From assembly GCA_048213135.1 (NCBI GenBank), contig PS015009.1, forward strand, positions 2,170,001-2,234,000: a DNA stretch of 64,000 nucleotides. The letters are read 5' to 3'. The notes beneath the pieces are model-generated. The model was not told the DNA's origin. It did no database searches and saw nothing but the letters and a program-made list of their open reading frames with translations. This document shows, piece after piece, positions 17,700 to 25,960 of the stretch. This DNA comes from Reclinomonas americana ATCC 50394 (lineage: Eukaryota > Jakobida > Jakobea > Jakobida). A program made the position numbers and the translations under genes. The first letter of the stretch is position 1. Every line of letters starts with the position of its first letter.

Positions 17700-19331
17700 A
17701 TGGCTGAAGTAATACGCATGCCGCTGTTAAGCGATACCATGACCGAAGGCAAGATCGTAGCATGGAATAAAAAGGTAGGCGATAAGGTAAAAAGCGATGA
17801 TGTACTGGCGGAAGTGGAAACAGATAAAGCCACCATGGAAGTGAACGGTTATGTGGACGGCACTTTACTGTACATAGGCGTACCGGCAGGAGAAGCAGCC
17901 AAAATCAACCAGATCATAGCCATAGTAGGTAAGGAAGGCGAGGATTATAAACCATTGCTGGAAGGCGAAGGCGCCGCGGCAAAGGCGCCCGCAGCCACTG
18001 AAGCCGCCCCCAAAGCGGAAGAAAAACCGGCAGCAGCTCCCGCAACCGGTAAAGTAGCGCTTCCGGAAGGTGCCAAAGAGATCAGGATGCCGCTGCTAAG
18101 CGATACCATGACCGAAGGCAAGATCGTAGCCTGGAATAAAAAAGTAGGCGATACCGTAAAAAGTGATGATGTACTGGCAGAAGTGGAAACGGATAAGGCC
18201 ACCATGGAAGTTGTGGGTTATGAAGAAGGTACCTTATTATATGTAGGTGTGGAAGCCGGCAATGCCGCGAAGATCAATGAGATCATCGCCATTGTGGGTA
18301 AGCCCGGCACCGATGTAAGCGCTTATGTAGCCGCTGAAAAAAGTGGTGCCAATGCAGCCACTCCCGCTGCTGCAGCAGCAACAGCAGCTCCCGCCGCCGC
18401 AGCAGCACAACCCGCACAGGAAACAGCGGCCCCTGCAACCGGCTCCGATCAGCGCGTGAAAGCTTCGCCGCTGGCCAAAAAAATGGCTGCCGAAAAAGGC
18501 ATCGACATCGCTAAAGTTGCCGGCAGCGGCGACAATGGCCGTGTTACTAAAAAAGATATTGAAGGGTATACCCCTGCGGGGGCTCCTGCTGTAGCAGCGT
18601 CAACCGCAGCGCCTGCCGCCCCTGTGCGTGCCTTTGCACCCGCCGGGCAGGAAGGTCATACCGACATACCGGTTACGCAAATGCGCAAGACCATCGCCCG
18701 CAGGCTGGGAGAAAGTAAATTCAGCGCACCGCATTTCTACCTTACCATGGAGATCAACATGGACAATGCTATGGCGGCCCGCGCTTCCATGAATGAAGTA
18801 AGTCCAGTGAAGATCTCCTTCAACGATATGGTGATCAAGGCTTGTGCCATGGCTCTGCGCCTGCACCCGGATGTGAACAGCAGCTGGCTGGGCGACGTGA
18901 TCAGGCAGAACCACCACATCCATATCGGCTCGGCCGTAGCGCTGCCCGAAGGACTGATTGTACCGGTGATTCGCTTTGCTGATCAGAAAAGCCTGTCACA
19001 GATCGCTTCGGAAGCCAAGGAACTGTATGCAAAGGCTAAAGACAAAAAGATACAACCAAGCGAATTCAGCGGTAACACGTTCAGCATTTCCAACCTGGGC
19101 ATGATGGACATTGAAGAGTTTACGGCCATCATCAATCCGCCCGACAGCGCCATCCTGGCCGTGGGACGTATTAAGGAAGTGGTGGTGAAAAAAGGCGACG
19201 GCTTTGGTGTCAACAACATCATGAAGATCACCCTCAGCTGCGATCACCGCAGTGTAGACGGTGCTGTAGGAGCCGCTTTCCTGCAAACACTGAAAAAGTT
19301 CCTCGAAAACCCGGTAACCATGCTGGTATAA
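17700..19331 (+). CDS. pdhC: pyruvate dehydrogenase E2, dihydrolipoamide acetyltransferase
   Basis: 543 residues. Core of the pyruvate dehydrogenase complex; moves the acetyl group from lipoamide to CoA in the cytoplasm. Two lipoyl domains (about 1-80 and 125-203) with lipoylation lysines in ETDKATM at Lys43 and Lys166, Ala/Pro-rich swinging linkers, an E1/E3-binding domain (RVKASPLAKKMAAEKGIDI, about 258-290) and the acetyltransferase domain with catalytic His and Asp in SCDHRSVDGA near the C-terminus. The two lipoyl-domain DNA segments are nearly identical (17718-17853 and 18087-18222). E1 and E3 genes are not in this window. Confidence 0.95.
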   Translation: MAEVIRMPLLSDTMTEGKIVAWNKKVGDKVKSDDVLAEVETDKATMEVNGYVDGTLLYIGVPAGEAAKINQIIAIVGKEGEDYKPLLEGEGAAAKAPAATEAAPKAEEKPAAAPATGKVALPEGAKEIRMPLLSDTMTEGKIVAWNKKVGDTVKSDDVLAEVETDKATMEVVGYEEGTLLYVGVEAGNAAKINEIIAIVGKPGTDVSAYVAAEKSGANAATPAAAAATAAPAAAAAQPAQETAAPATGSDQRVKASPLAKKMAAEKGIDIAKVAGSGDNGRVTKKDIEGYTPAGAPAVAASTAAPAAPVRAFAPAGQEGHTDIPVTQMRKTIARRLGESKFSAPHFYLTMEINMDNAMAARASMNEVSPVKISFNDMVIKACAMALRLHPDVNSSWLGDVIRQNHHIHIGSAVALPEGLIVPVIRFADQKSLSQIASEAKELYAKAKDKKIQPSEFSGNTFSISNLGMMDIEEFTAIINPPDSAILAVGRIKEVVVKKGDGFGVNNIMKITLSCDHRSVDGAVGAAFLQTLKKFLENPVTMLV

Positions 19332-19352
19332 CCGGCAGCAACATAACTAAGG

Positions 19353-19379
19353 ACGCCTGCACCACTGCAGGCGTTTTTT
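19353..19379 (+). terminator. terminator of the E2 gene
   Basis: Perfect nine-base arms ACGCCTGCA/TGCAGGCGT, loop CCAC, then six Ts. Confidence 0.85.
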
Positions 19380-19411
19380 ATTCCGCGTTAAAATAATCGT
19401 ATCATTGATCC

Positions 19412-19624
19412 ATGAACAAGTATTACTTCTTCGGCGCCCTTGCAGTACTGGGTATCATCGGCGTTTCTTTTGGCGCCTGGGCTAAGATCACCCACCAGGC
19501 TTATGCCGATACCGCCATGACCATCGGCCTTATCTGCCGCGGTATAGGCCTCGCCGCACTGGCCTGGCTGCTGTTCATGTGGCTGAGAAAAAAGGATAAA
19601 TCTCAAAACAACAACCCAGAATAA
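19412..19624 (+). CDS. small membrane protein with two helices
   Basis: 70 residues. Two hydrophobic segments (about 5-25 and 38-60), the second preceded by an AMTIGLICRGIG stretch and followed by a basic tail (RKKDKSQ) that should be cytoplasmic. The arrangement recalls the membrane part of GldL-like proteins, but the similarity is only loose. It lies just after the E2 terminator and just before the hairpin repeat array. Function unknown. Confidence 0.65.
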   Translation: MNKYYFFGALAVLGIIGVSFGAWAKITHQAYADTAMTIGLICRGIGLAALAWLLFMWLRKKDKSQNNNPE

Positions 19625-19635
19625 AAATAAAGCCA

Positions 19636-19885
19636 CTTTGCGTATCTCCGCGTCCTCTCGTTCTTTGCGGTTAACAAGTGGGGCAAAGCCCCGCTCATCC
19701 TGACCTATCATCACTCCTTGCAGAAAACATCTTTGCGTTACCTCCGCGTCCTCTCATTCTCCGCGGTTAACAAGCGGGCAACGCCCGCCCATCTTTTTAC
19801 CTGATCTTCTCTTCAGGAAACATCTTAGCGTTACTCCGCGTCCTCCCGTTCTTTGCGGTTAACAATGGGGCAACGCCCCACTCCA
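19636..19885. repeat. three tandem ~94-base repeats, each ending in a hairpin
   Basis: Units begin at 19636, 19731 and 19824 (spacing 95 and 93). Each has a leader like CTTTGCGTTACCTCCGCGTC, then TTCTTTGCGGTTAACAA (or a close variant), then a GC hairpin at 19678-19694, 19774-19788 and 19866-19880. The hairpin sequence changes between units but pairing is kept. The gap from 19625 to 19954 (330 bases) holds this array and then the GbsR promoter; no gene is seen in it. A fourth copy is at 52371-52490. Confidence 0.85.
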
Positions 19886-19892
19886 AAATTAA

Positions 19893-19922
19893 TTTTCAAA
19901 AAGTTTTGAAAATTCAAAACTT
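19893..19922. promoter_or_regulatory. overlapping palindromes, candidate GbsR/MarR operator
   Basis: TTTTCAAAA-AG-TTTTGAAAA (19893-19912) and AAGTTTTGAA-AA-TTCAAAACTT (19901-19922) are both perfect inverted repeats that share the central half-site. They cover the -33 TTG (19906-19908) of the promoter before the GbsR/MarR gene, as an autoregulatory operator would. Confidence 0.65.
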
Positions 19923-19935
19923 GCGTTTATCTTTA
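19906..19935 (+). promoter_or_regulatory. promoter of the GbsR operon
   Basis: TTG at 19906-19908, exactly 19 bases, then TATCTTTA at 19928-19935 (one mismatch to TAnnTTTG). The ATG is at 19955, preceded by AGAAGGGA. Confidence 0.6.
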
Positions 19936-19954
19936 TATCATAAAAGAAGGGATT

Positions 19955-20461
19955 ATGAAATTAGCAGAAGCCAAAGCACAGTTCATCAGCAGTTGGGGAG
20001 CGTTTGGAACCCATTGGGGCATCAACCGCACCATGGCGCAGATACATGCCCTGCTGCTCATCAGTCCCGACCCGCTCACCCAGGATGACATCATGGAAGA
20101 ACTCAACATCAGCCGGGGTAACGTGAACATGAACACCCGGGACCTCATCGACTGGGGACTTGTGGAAAGGGTACTGATACCCGGCGAACGCAAGGAATTC
20201 TTCAGCGCAGAAAAGGACATCTGGAAAGTGGCCACGCAGATCGTAAAGGAAAGAAAGAAAAGGGAACTGGATCCCATGCTGAAACTGCTGAGCCAGCTCG
20301 AGAACATAGAAGAAAGCAGGAAGGACAAAGATGCCAAACAGTTTGTAGATACCATCACCGGCATCCGCAAATTTGGCAACCAGGCCGATAAAATGCTCGA
20401 CGTGATGATCAGGGCTGATGAAAACTGGTTCCTCAGCAATATGCTCAAACTATTCAAATAA
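19955..20461 (+). CDS. GbsR/MarR family transcriptional regulator
   Basis: 168 residues. N-terminal helix, winged helix-turn-helix (about 20-85; LTQDDIMEELNISRGNVNMNTRDLIDWG is the recognition region and wing approach) and a long C-terminal helical dimerisation part with many charged residues. Members bind palindromic operators and often respond to a small ligand. It is the first gene of a tightly packed rightward run to 23503 and lies directly downstream of a double palindrome that overlaps its own promoter, so self-regulation is likely. Confidence 0.9.
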   Translation: MKLAEAKAQFISSWGAFGTHWGINRTMAQIHALLLISPDPLTQDDIMEELNISRGNVNMNTRDLIDWGLVERVLIPGERKEFFSAEKDIWKVATQIVKERKKRELDPMLKLLSQLENIEESRKDKDAKQFVDTITGIRKFGNQADKMLDVMIRADENWFLSNMLKLFK

Positions 20462-20547
20462 TCAGCCTCAAAGTACAGGCAGCCGCTATGCGGCTTTTAT
20501 TTGGCGATATATTTTCAAATATTTCTGAATTTTTTAAACTTACAATT

Positions 20548-20898
20548 ATGAGAAACTTTAAAATAGCCGATATGTGGTTCAGTATTACACTCATCGTGGG
20601 TTTCATGGTGTACTGTATTACTGCGCAGGATATTGAATACCTGTTCATCGGGTATTTCGTGGTGGGCGGATGGCAGGTGGTGAGTATGCTGGTACACGCC
20701 GCTACCCGCACCTTCACCTATACAGGCGGCGCAAGGGTCATCTACCACTGGGTAACCTTCTTCAGCCTGGTTACCATGCCGCTGGGATCATTCTGGATAC
20801 TCTGGTTTATAGCCCCTTTCATGGCCGTGTTTTATACCTGGCTTTGTTACCATGAAGTATATGTAAAAATGAAAAGACCCCTCGCCGATTTAAAATAA
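20548..20898 (+). CDS. four-helix membrane protein of unknown function
   Basis: 116 residues from the ATG at 20548 (the open frame extends 20 codons upstream, but those are AT-rich intergenic sequence). Four hydrophobic helices at about 8-28, 30-50, 65-85 and 88-108, ending in a basic tail. No known motif. It is followed by a DCC/membrane protein only five bases later, so the two are probably co-translated. Confidence 0.75.
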   Translation: MRNFKIADMWFSITLIVGFMVYCITAQDIEYLFIGYFVVGGWQVVSMLVHAATRTFTYTGGARVIYHWVTFFSLVTMPLGSFWILWFIAPFMAVFYTWLCYHEVYVKMKRPLADLK

Positions 20899-20903
20899 CG
20901 CAT

Positions 20904-21740
20904 ATGTCAGCCAGTAATAAGATCATCATTTACGACGACGCCTGCCCCCTTTGCGCAGCCTATACCAGTGCCTTTGTCAGCACAGGACTCATCAATCCGG
21001 AAGGAAGAAAAGATTTCAGTCACCTCGACGAAGAACTGTTGCCTCTTCTCGACACAGAACGTTGCAGGCAGGAGATCCCCGTTATCGACAGGCAAACCCG
21101 CCAGGTGTGGTACGGCATCGACGGTTTGCTGGAAATACTCGGCCATAAATACAACTGGATAAAAAAGACAGGACATATCCGCCCGGTAAAATGGATGCTG
21201 TACAAAATATACCGGCTTATCTCTTACAACAGGCGGGTGATTGTGGCCAATGCTGCGCCCGCCGGCAATTTCGACTGTACCCCGCAATTCAATACCCGCT
21301 ACAGGACCTTGCTGCTCGCCCTGTTTCTCCTGGTGAATACTTTCCTGTTATTACCGGTACGGGACTATGTGATGCAGAACAGTTACTTCTCCGCGTCAAC
21401 CGCCTTCTCCCTGCAACTGGTGCACTTTGGCCTGGTGGCGCTGAATATCATGTTGTGTTTTTCACTGCCCAGGATAACGGCCTGGGAATACATCGGGCAG
21501 ATCAGCATGCTGGCACTTTGCATGCTGTTGCTGCTGCTGCCGCTGGTATTGCTGAATCGTTTGTTACCGGAAATGTATGACCTCAATAATCTTTACCTCG
21601 GCGCCCTGTGTTGTTTTTTTATTTACGAATACAGGCGGCGTATGCGTTTCGCCGGTATACTCAGGCAATATAAATGGATCGTGGCCATACATGTTGCGGC
21701 CATCTGCGGTTTCCTCTTATTTCTCTCTGTAAAACTGTAA
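20904..21740 (+). CDS. DCC-family thiol protein fused to a membrane domain
   Basis: 278 residues. Residues 1-90 are a DCC (DUF393) thiol-redox-like domain with DDACPLC, the DxxCxxC motif, and the PVIDRQTRQVWYGIDGLLEIL block. About five membrane helices follow (from residue 130 to the end; LLLALFLLVNTFLLLP and similar). DCC proteins are predicted thiol-disulfide oxidoreductases of the thioredoxin type, but the reaction is not established. It is the first of two DCC genes in this operon, and the membrane fusion is unusual. Starts five bases after the previous gene. Confidence 0.82.
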   Translation: MSASNKIIIYDDACPLCAAYTSAFVSTGLINPEGRKDFSHLDEELLPLLDTERCRQEIPVIDRQTRQVWYGIDGLLEILGHKYNWIKKTGHIRPVKWMLYKIYRLISYNRRVIVANAAPAGNFDCTPQFNTRYRTLLLALFLLVNTFLLLPVRDYVMQNSYFSASTAFSLQLVHFGLVALNIMLCFSLPRITAWEYIGQISMLALCMLLLLLPLVLLNRLLPEMYDLNNLYLGALCCFFIYEYRRRMRFAGILRQYKWIVAIHVAAICGFLLFLSVKL

Positions 21741-21744
21741 TATC

Positions 21745-22722
21745 ATGAATGGCAAAAAGATCATCATCGCAGGCGGCACCGGTTTTATCGGCCAGTACCT
21801 CTGCAACTATTTTGGAAAAGATAATGAAGTGATCGTACTCACCCGCGGAACAAAAGGAGAGAAGGACAACGCTTTCGGTGAAAACATAGTTCATCCCGGC
21901 GTGAAGATCAGTTACCTGCAATGGGATGCACAGCAGGAAGGAGAATGGACCAAAGTACTGGAGAAAGCGGATGTACTCATTAATCTCAGCGGCAAGACCG
22001 TTAACTGCAGGTACAATACAAAAAATAAAAAAGAGATACTCGGCAGCCGGGTGAACGCGACCCGGGTACTGGGCGCAGCTATACAAAAAGCCGTTCATCC
22101 GCCCAAACTGTGGATCAACGCGGCCTCCGCCACCATCTACCCGCATGCAACAGATATACCCCGCGATGAGAGCTTTACAGATTTTGCCGGTGATTTTTCT
22201 GTACAGGTATGCCAGGCCTGGGAAACAACTTTTTATGAGCAGCGCACACCTTTCACCCGTAAAGTGGCATTGCGCATGGCCATAACGCTGGGACCGGGCG
22301 GTGTAATGGTGCCATACTTCAACCTGCTGAAATACGGGCTGGGCGGGCGCCAGGGCAATGGCAGGCAAATGTACAGCTGGGTGCATATTGATGATACCTG
22401 CCGCATGATCTGCTGGATAGAGGCCAATAAAGAACTGGAAGGCACTTTCAATTGCTGCAGCCCCAGGCCAGTGACCAACGAAGTATTCATGGAAGTGTTG
22501 CGCAGGGAAACGGGCCACCGGTTTGGATTGCCCGCCTTTACCTGGATGCTGGCCATTGGCGCACCGCTGATAGGTACAGAAACGGAGCTGGTACTGAAAA
22601 GCCGCTGGGTGCTGCCTACGCGGATACTCGCCACGGGTTTCCGGTTCAAATATCCTGTACTGAAAGGAGCGCTGCATGATATCGTAGGCAAAACGAACCG
22701 TAAACAGTATCATTTGTTTTAA
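21745..22722 (+). CDS. TIGR01777-type SDR epimerase (YfcH-like)
   Basis: 325 residues. NAD(P)-binding Rossmann motif GGTGFIGQYL at residues 9-18, an extended-SDR core, and the C-terminal DUF1731 domain (LKSRWVLPTRILATGFRFKYP). The family is annotated as nucleoside-diphosphate-sugar epimerase, but its substrate is unknown. The first residues, NGKKIIIAGGTG, and the start four bases after the DCC-membrane gene support co-translation. Confidence 0.88.
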   Translation: MNGKKIIIAGGTGFIGQYLCNYFGKDNEVIVLTRGTKGEKDNAFGENIVHPGVKISYLQWDAQQEGEWTKVLEKADVLINLSGKTVNCRYNTKNKKEILGSRVNATRVLGAAIQKAVHPPKLWINAASATIYPHATDIPRDESFTDFAGDFSVQVCQAWETTFYEQRTPFTRKVALRMAITLGPGGVMVPYFNLLKYGLGGRQGNGRQMYSWVHIDDTCRMICWIEANKELEGTFNCCSPRPVTNEVFMEVLRRETGHRFGLPAFTWMLAIGAPLIGTETELVLKSRWVLPTRILATGFRFKYPVLKGALHDIVGKTNRKQYHLF

Positions 22723-22731
22723 ATTTGTATC

Positions 22732-23136
22732 GTGGAAACACAACCCGTAATATTATTTGATGGCGTATGCAACTTCTGCAACGGTGCCGTCAATTTCGTC
22801 ATCAAGAGAGACAGGAGGTCACGCATCCGTTTCGCTACCATGCAAAGCGATGCAGCCCGTGAGCTGCTGGCACATTACCATTGGCCGGTTGATGATATGA
22901 AGTCCTTCCTGTTTATAGAGAATGGCAAGCTGTATGACAGGTCAACCGCCGCCCTGCGGGTGTGCCGCTACCTGCGTGGCGGGTGGCCTTTATGCTATGG
23001 CCTGATCATTGTACCCAAATTTATACGCGATGGTATATACAATTGGGTGGCCCGGAACCGTTATAAATGGTTTGGACAGAAAGACCAATGTATGGTGCCC
23101 ACCCCCGATGTGCGGGCGAGATTTTTAAACGGATAG
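22732..23136 (+). CDS. DCC-family thiol-disulfide oxidoreductase-like protein
   Basis: 134 residues, GTG start. A stand-alone DCC (DUF393) domain with LFDGVCNFCNGAVNFVIKRD (residues 8-27), which carries the DxxCxxC motif, plus RFATMQSD and the WPLCYGLIIVPKFIRDGIYNWVARNRYKWFG C-terminal block of the family, which ends in a stretch that may touch the membrane. Second DCC protein of the operon, nine bases after the epimerase and one before the CoA-binding gene. Confidence 0.88.
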   Translation: METQPVILFDGVCNFCNGAVNFVIKRDRRSRIRFATMQSDAARELLAHYHWPVDDMKSFLFIENGKLYDRSTAALRVCRYLRGGWPLCYGLIIVPKFIRDGIYNWVARNRYKWFGQKDQCMVPTPDVRARFLNG

Positions 23137-23137
23137 T

Positions 23138-23503
23138 ATGGAAAAGAAAACAACACTGGTTTTGGGCGCTTCCGCCAATCCTGCCCGGTACAGCTACCTG
23201 GCCATACAGCGTTTGCGGGCGCATGACCAGCCGGTCATTGCCATCGGCAGGCGGAAAGGGGAGGTATTTGGTGTGGAAATCGGCACCGAACCGGTTGTTA
23301 CAGATGAGGTGGATACGGTTACCCTGTACCTGAACCCCGGCCACCAGGTTTCGTATTATGATTATATCCTTTCCCTTAAACCCAGGCGCATTATTTTCAA
23401 CCCCGGCACTGAAAATCCTGAATTAGAAGAACTTGCGGAACAGAACGGGATAAAGACCCGGGAAGCCTGCACCCTGGTGATGCTGGGCACAGGCCAGTAC
23501 TGA
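23138..23503 (+). CDS. CoA-binding domain protein
   Basis: 121 residues. A single CoA-binding Rossmann-like domain (TLVLGASANPARYSYLAI at 6-23; IIFNPGTENPELEELAEQ at about 84-101; TLVMLGTGQY at the end). These short proteins resemble the CoA-binding lobe of succinyl-CoA synthetase; their role is unknown. Last gene of the packed run that began with the GbsR gene; the start is one base after the DCC gene. Confidence 0.88.
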   Translation: MEKKTTLVLGASANPARYSYLAIQRLRAHDQPVIAIGRRKGEVFGVEIGTEPVVTDEVDTVTLYLNPGHQVSYYDYILSLKPRRIIFNPGTENPELEELAEQNGIKTREACTLVMLGTGQY

Positions 23504-23642
23504 ACTACAGCCCCGTAGAAGGCATTCTACAATTTAAAAAAAAGTTATAATTTTTCGCTTTCCGGCAATAATAATGGCAACGTTTTTGCGTTTCCTTAAA
23601 CAGAGCTAGTCCAAATATCTGTAAGAAACCAAATTCAATACC

Positions 23643-24104
23643 ATGAAACGTGCTTTACCCCACGGCCTGTTATTGCTGTTTACCGTTGTTATCACTTCAG
23701 CAGCAGTTGCACAAAGTCCGACCGGGTCGAAACCAAGGCAATTCGCCCAATTTCCCCAACTGATCAATTGCTCCCAAACCGAGCTGGCCAGGGTTTTTAC
23801 ATCCGCCAGGGGACAACAGATCACCCTTAATTTTTCCGACAACTTTATTTTCAAAGGTCAGGTCACGAGCATCGTGGCGAAATACAGCAACCTCTATTCT
23901 GCCGTTATCACTTCCCCAGATTACGACAACACCATATTCAGTGTGTCGCAGATCACCAATAAGGACAATACCGTTACCTATGTGGGGCGGATCGTCAATA
24001 AAAAATACTTCGACGGTTTTGAACTGAAACCAGGGGCGACGGGAAATTACGAACTCGTAAAAATAGAAACCGACAGGGCAATACAGGACTGCAGCCAACA
24101 CTAA
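23643..24104 (+). CDS. secreted protein of unknown function beside a protease
   Basis: 153 residues with a signal peptide (MKRALPHGLLLLFTVVITSAAVAQ). The mature part has one small domain (about 60-145; LNFSDNFIFKGQVTSIVAKY, ISQITNKDNTVTYVGRIV) whose beta-rich pattern, ending YELVKIETDRAIQDC, resembles the propeptide-like regions that precede secreted metalloproteases in Bacteroidota (impression only). It lies 66 bases before a metzincin protease on the same strand. It may be a partner, inhibitor or separate propeptide of that enzyme. Confidence 0.72.
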   Translation: MKRALPHGLLLLFTVVITSAAVAQSPTGSKPRQFAQFPQLINCSQTELARVFTSARGQQITLNFSDNFIFKGQVTSIVAKYSNLYSAVITSPDYDNTIFSVSQITNKDNTVTYVGRIVNKKYFDGFELKPGATGNYELVKIETDRAIQDCSQH

Positions 24105-24170
24105 CAGGTCCCGCTCTTTACTATATTAATATCCAAGCTTACATCCAACAATCCTTTTAAACCAAAAGCT

Positions 24171-25760
24171 ATGAAAAAGCCATCTACTTTATTGCTGATA
24201 ATGGCCTTGCTTTTTTCTCTGACTGCATTCAGCGTCCCTAAGCTGAGCAGCTTACCATCTGCTACCGGAACCATATTCCTTGATTTCGACGGCCATTATG
24301 TACAGGGAACAGTATGGAACGGGGGCAACCCGATCAGTTGTCCGGCTGCGGCACTCACCGATGCACAGATCACTGAAGCGTTTAACCGCGTAGCCGAAGA
24401 CTACCGTCCTTTCAATGTCAACATAACTACCGATTCCACCGTGTTCCTGCAGGCGCCGCTTAACAGGCGTATACGTGTTATCATTACGCCCAACAACAGC
24501 TGGTATCCAGGCGTTGGTGGTGTGGCTTATGTAGGCACATTCACCAGTGGTGATGATACACCTGCATTTGTGTTCAGTGAAGCATTGGGCAACAGTCCGA
24601 AAATGATCGGTGAATGCTGTTCGCACGAAAGCGGTCATACGGTTGGCCTTTCGCACCAGTCCAAGTATGATGGCGCCGATTGCGTGAACCCGGTAGAACC
24701 GTATAACAGCGGCAGTGTTACAGGCGGTGAAATAGGCTGGGCGCCAATCATGGGCAACAGCTACTACCGCAACATGAGCAACTGGAACAATGGTCCTACG
24801 CCTTACGGCTGTACGGCCAACCAGGATAACCTGTCCATCATCGTTACACAAAACGGCTTTACTTACCGTACAGATGACTTTGGCGAAACACTGAACGCAT
24901 CTACTTATACTTTACCAGCAGGTAATTTCAATGTACCGGGTATTATTACCACCAACAGCGACAGGGATGCTTTCCGCTTTGTACTGGCAGCCAATTCTAA
25001 TTTCCATTTAACTGCTATACCCTATAATGTGGGAGCCAATTATATAGGAGCCAACCTCGATATCAAACTCGAATTACTCAACAGTGCAGGTACGGTTATC
25101 AGGACCTACAACCCGGCCACTACCATGAGTGTAACTATTGACACCATACTGAATGCCGGTACTTATTTCCTGAGACTGGATGGTACAGGTAATGTCAATG
25201 TGGGTGAATATGGCAGCCTTGGTTCTTATACCCTGAGCGGCACCAGCGGGGCGCTCCCCATTCACAGTGTGGTACTCAACGGTACCATCGACAACAACAA
25301 CAAACACAGCCTGGGCTGGAACATCATAGCAGATGAACCCATCAAATCTATCGTGGTTGAACTGTCTGCTGACGGAACGAATTTCCAACCGCTCACTTAC
25401 GCCGGCGCGGGTACCAGTAAGTTTACTTACCAGCCTTACCAGTCAGGCACACTTTATTATCGTTTGAAAGTAACATCCGTACTTGATCAAACGGTGTATT
25501 CCAATACCGTGGCGCTGAAAGCCAGCGGCGCATCTGACCGCCTGTTCACCGTTTCCACTATTGTTCAGAATGATATTGTGGTGAACGCATCGGCCAATTA
25601 CCAATACAGGATCACCGATGCCAATGGCAGGACGGTAGCCACCGGTAATGGCGTTAAAGGCATCAATCGCATCAATGTATTTAACCAGCCTGCGGGCATG
25701 TATATCATACAACTGCTCAGCAATGAACAGCAGCAGGCCGAAAGAATTATAAAACAGTAA
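24171..25760 (+). CDS. secreted metzincin metalloprotease with T9SS sorting tail
   Basis: 529 residues. Signal peptide (MKKPSTLLLIMALLFSLTAFS), catalytic domain about 25-230 with the zinc motif HESGHTVGLSH (HExxHxxGxxH, near residues 150-160) and a Met-turn candidate in WAPIMGNSYY. A pre-peptidase C-terminal-type beta domain follows (about 240-360), then a T9SS type A C-terminal sorting domain (DANGRTVATGNGVKGINRI...QPAGMYIIQLL...RIIKQ). The enzyme should be exported through Sec and then T9SS. All three zinc ligands are present. Substrate unknown. Confidence 0.88.
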   Translation: MKKPSTLLLIMALLFSLTAFSVPKLSSLPSATGTIFLDFDGHYVQGTVWNGGNPISCPAAALTDAQITEAFNRVAEDYRPFNVNITTDSTVFLQAPLNRRIRVIITPNNSWYPGVGGVAYVGTFTSGDDTPAFVFSEALGNSPKMIGECCSHESGHTVGLSHQSKYDGADCVNPVEPYNSGSVTGGEIGWAPIMGNSYYRNMSNWNNGPTPYGCTANQDNLSIIVTQNGFTYRTDDFGETLNASTYTLPAGNFNVPGIITTNSDRDAFRFVLAANSNFHLTAIPYNVGANYIGANLDIKLELLNSAGTVIRTYNPATTMSVTIDTILNAGTYFLRLDGTGNVNVGEYGSLGSYTLSGTSGALPIHSVVLNGTIDNNNKHSLGWNIIADEPIKSIVVELSADGTNFQPLTYAGAGTSKFTYQPYQSGTLYYRLKVTSVLDQTVYSNTVALKASGASDRLFTVSTIVQNDIVVNASANYQYRITDANGRTVATGNGVKGINRINVFNQPAGMYIIQLLSNEQQQAERIIKQ

Positions 25761-25781
25761 GGTAGATTCATGTGTAAGCTT

Positions 25782-25816
25782 AGGGAGTAGCGTTAGGGGC
25801 TGCTCCCTTTTTTTTT
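25782..25816 (+). terminator. terminator of the protease gene
   Basis: AGGGAGTAGC/GCTGCTCCCT arms with one mismatch, then nine Ts. Confidence 0.85.
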
Positions 25817-25960
25817 GACCACAGACCACAATACTCACTATGATCGCTACCCGCTTTCGTCATCTGTTGTCCGTTGTCTATTGTCTTCTGCAAACGTTAT
25901 CTAATTGTCAAGGCCTAACAACGTATCGCATTTTTCCTTAACTTTAAAAAACCCCATTTT

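Noticed and set aside
19636-19885. Possible CRISPR array
   Set aside because: Units are about 94 bases with a hairpin at the end and vary throughout; no constant repeat and unique spacer pattern, no cas genes.
21661-22743. Open minus-strand frame of about 360 codons under the epimerase
   Set aside because: Antisense shadow of a conserved TIGR01777 protein; composition is not protein-like and it crosses two real genes.
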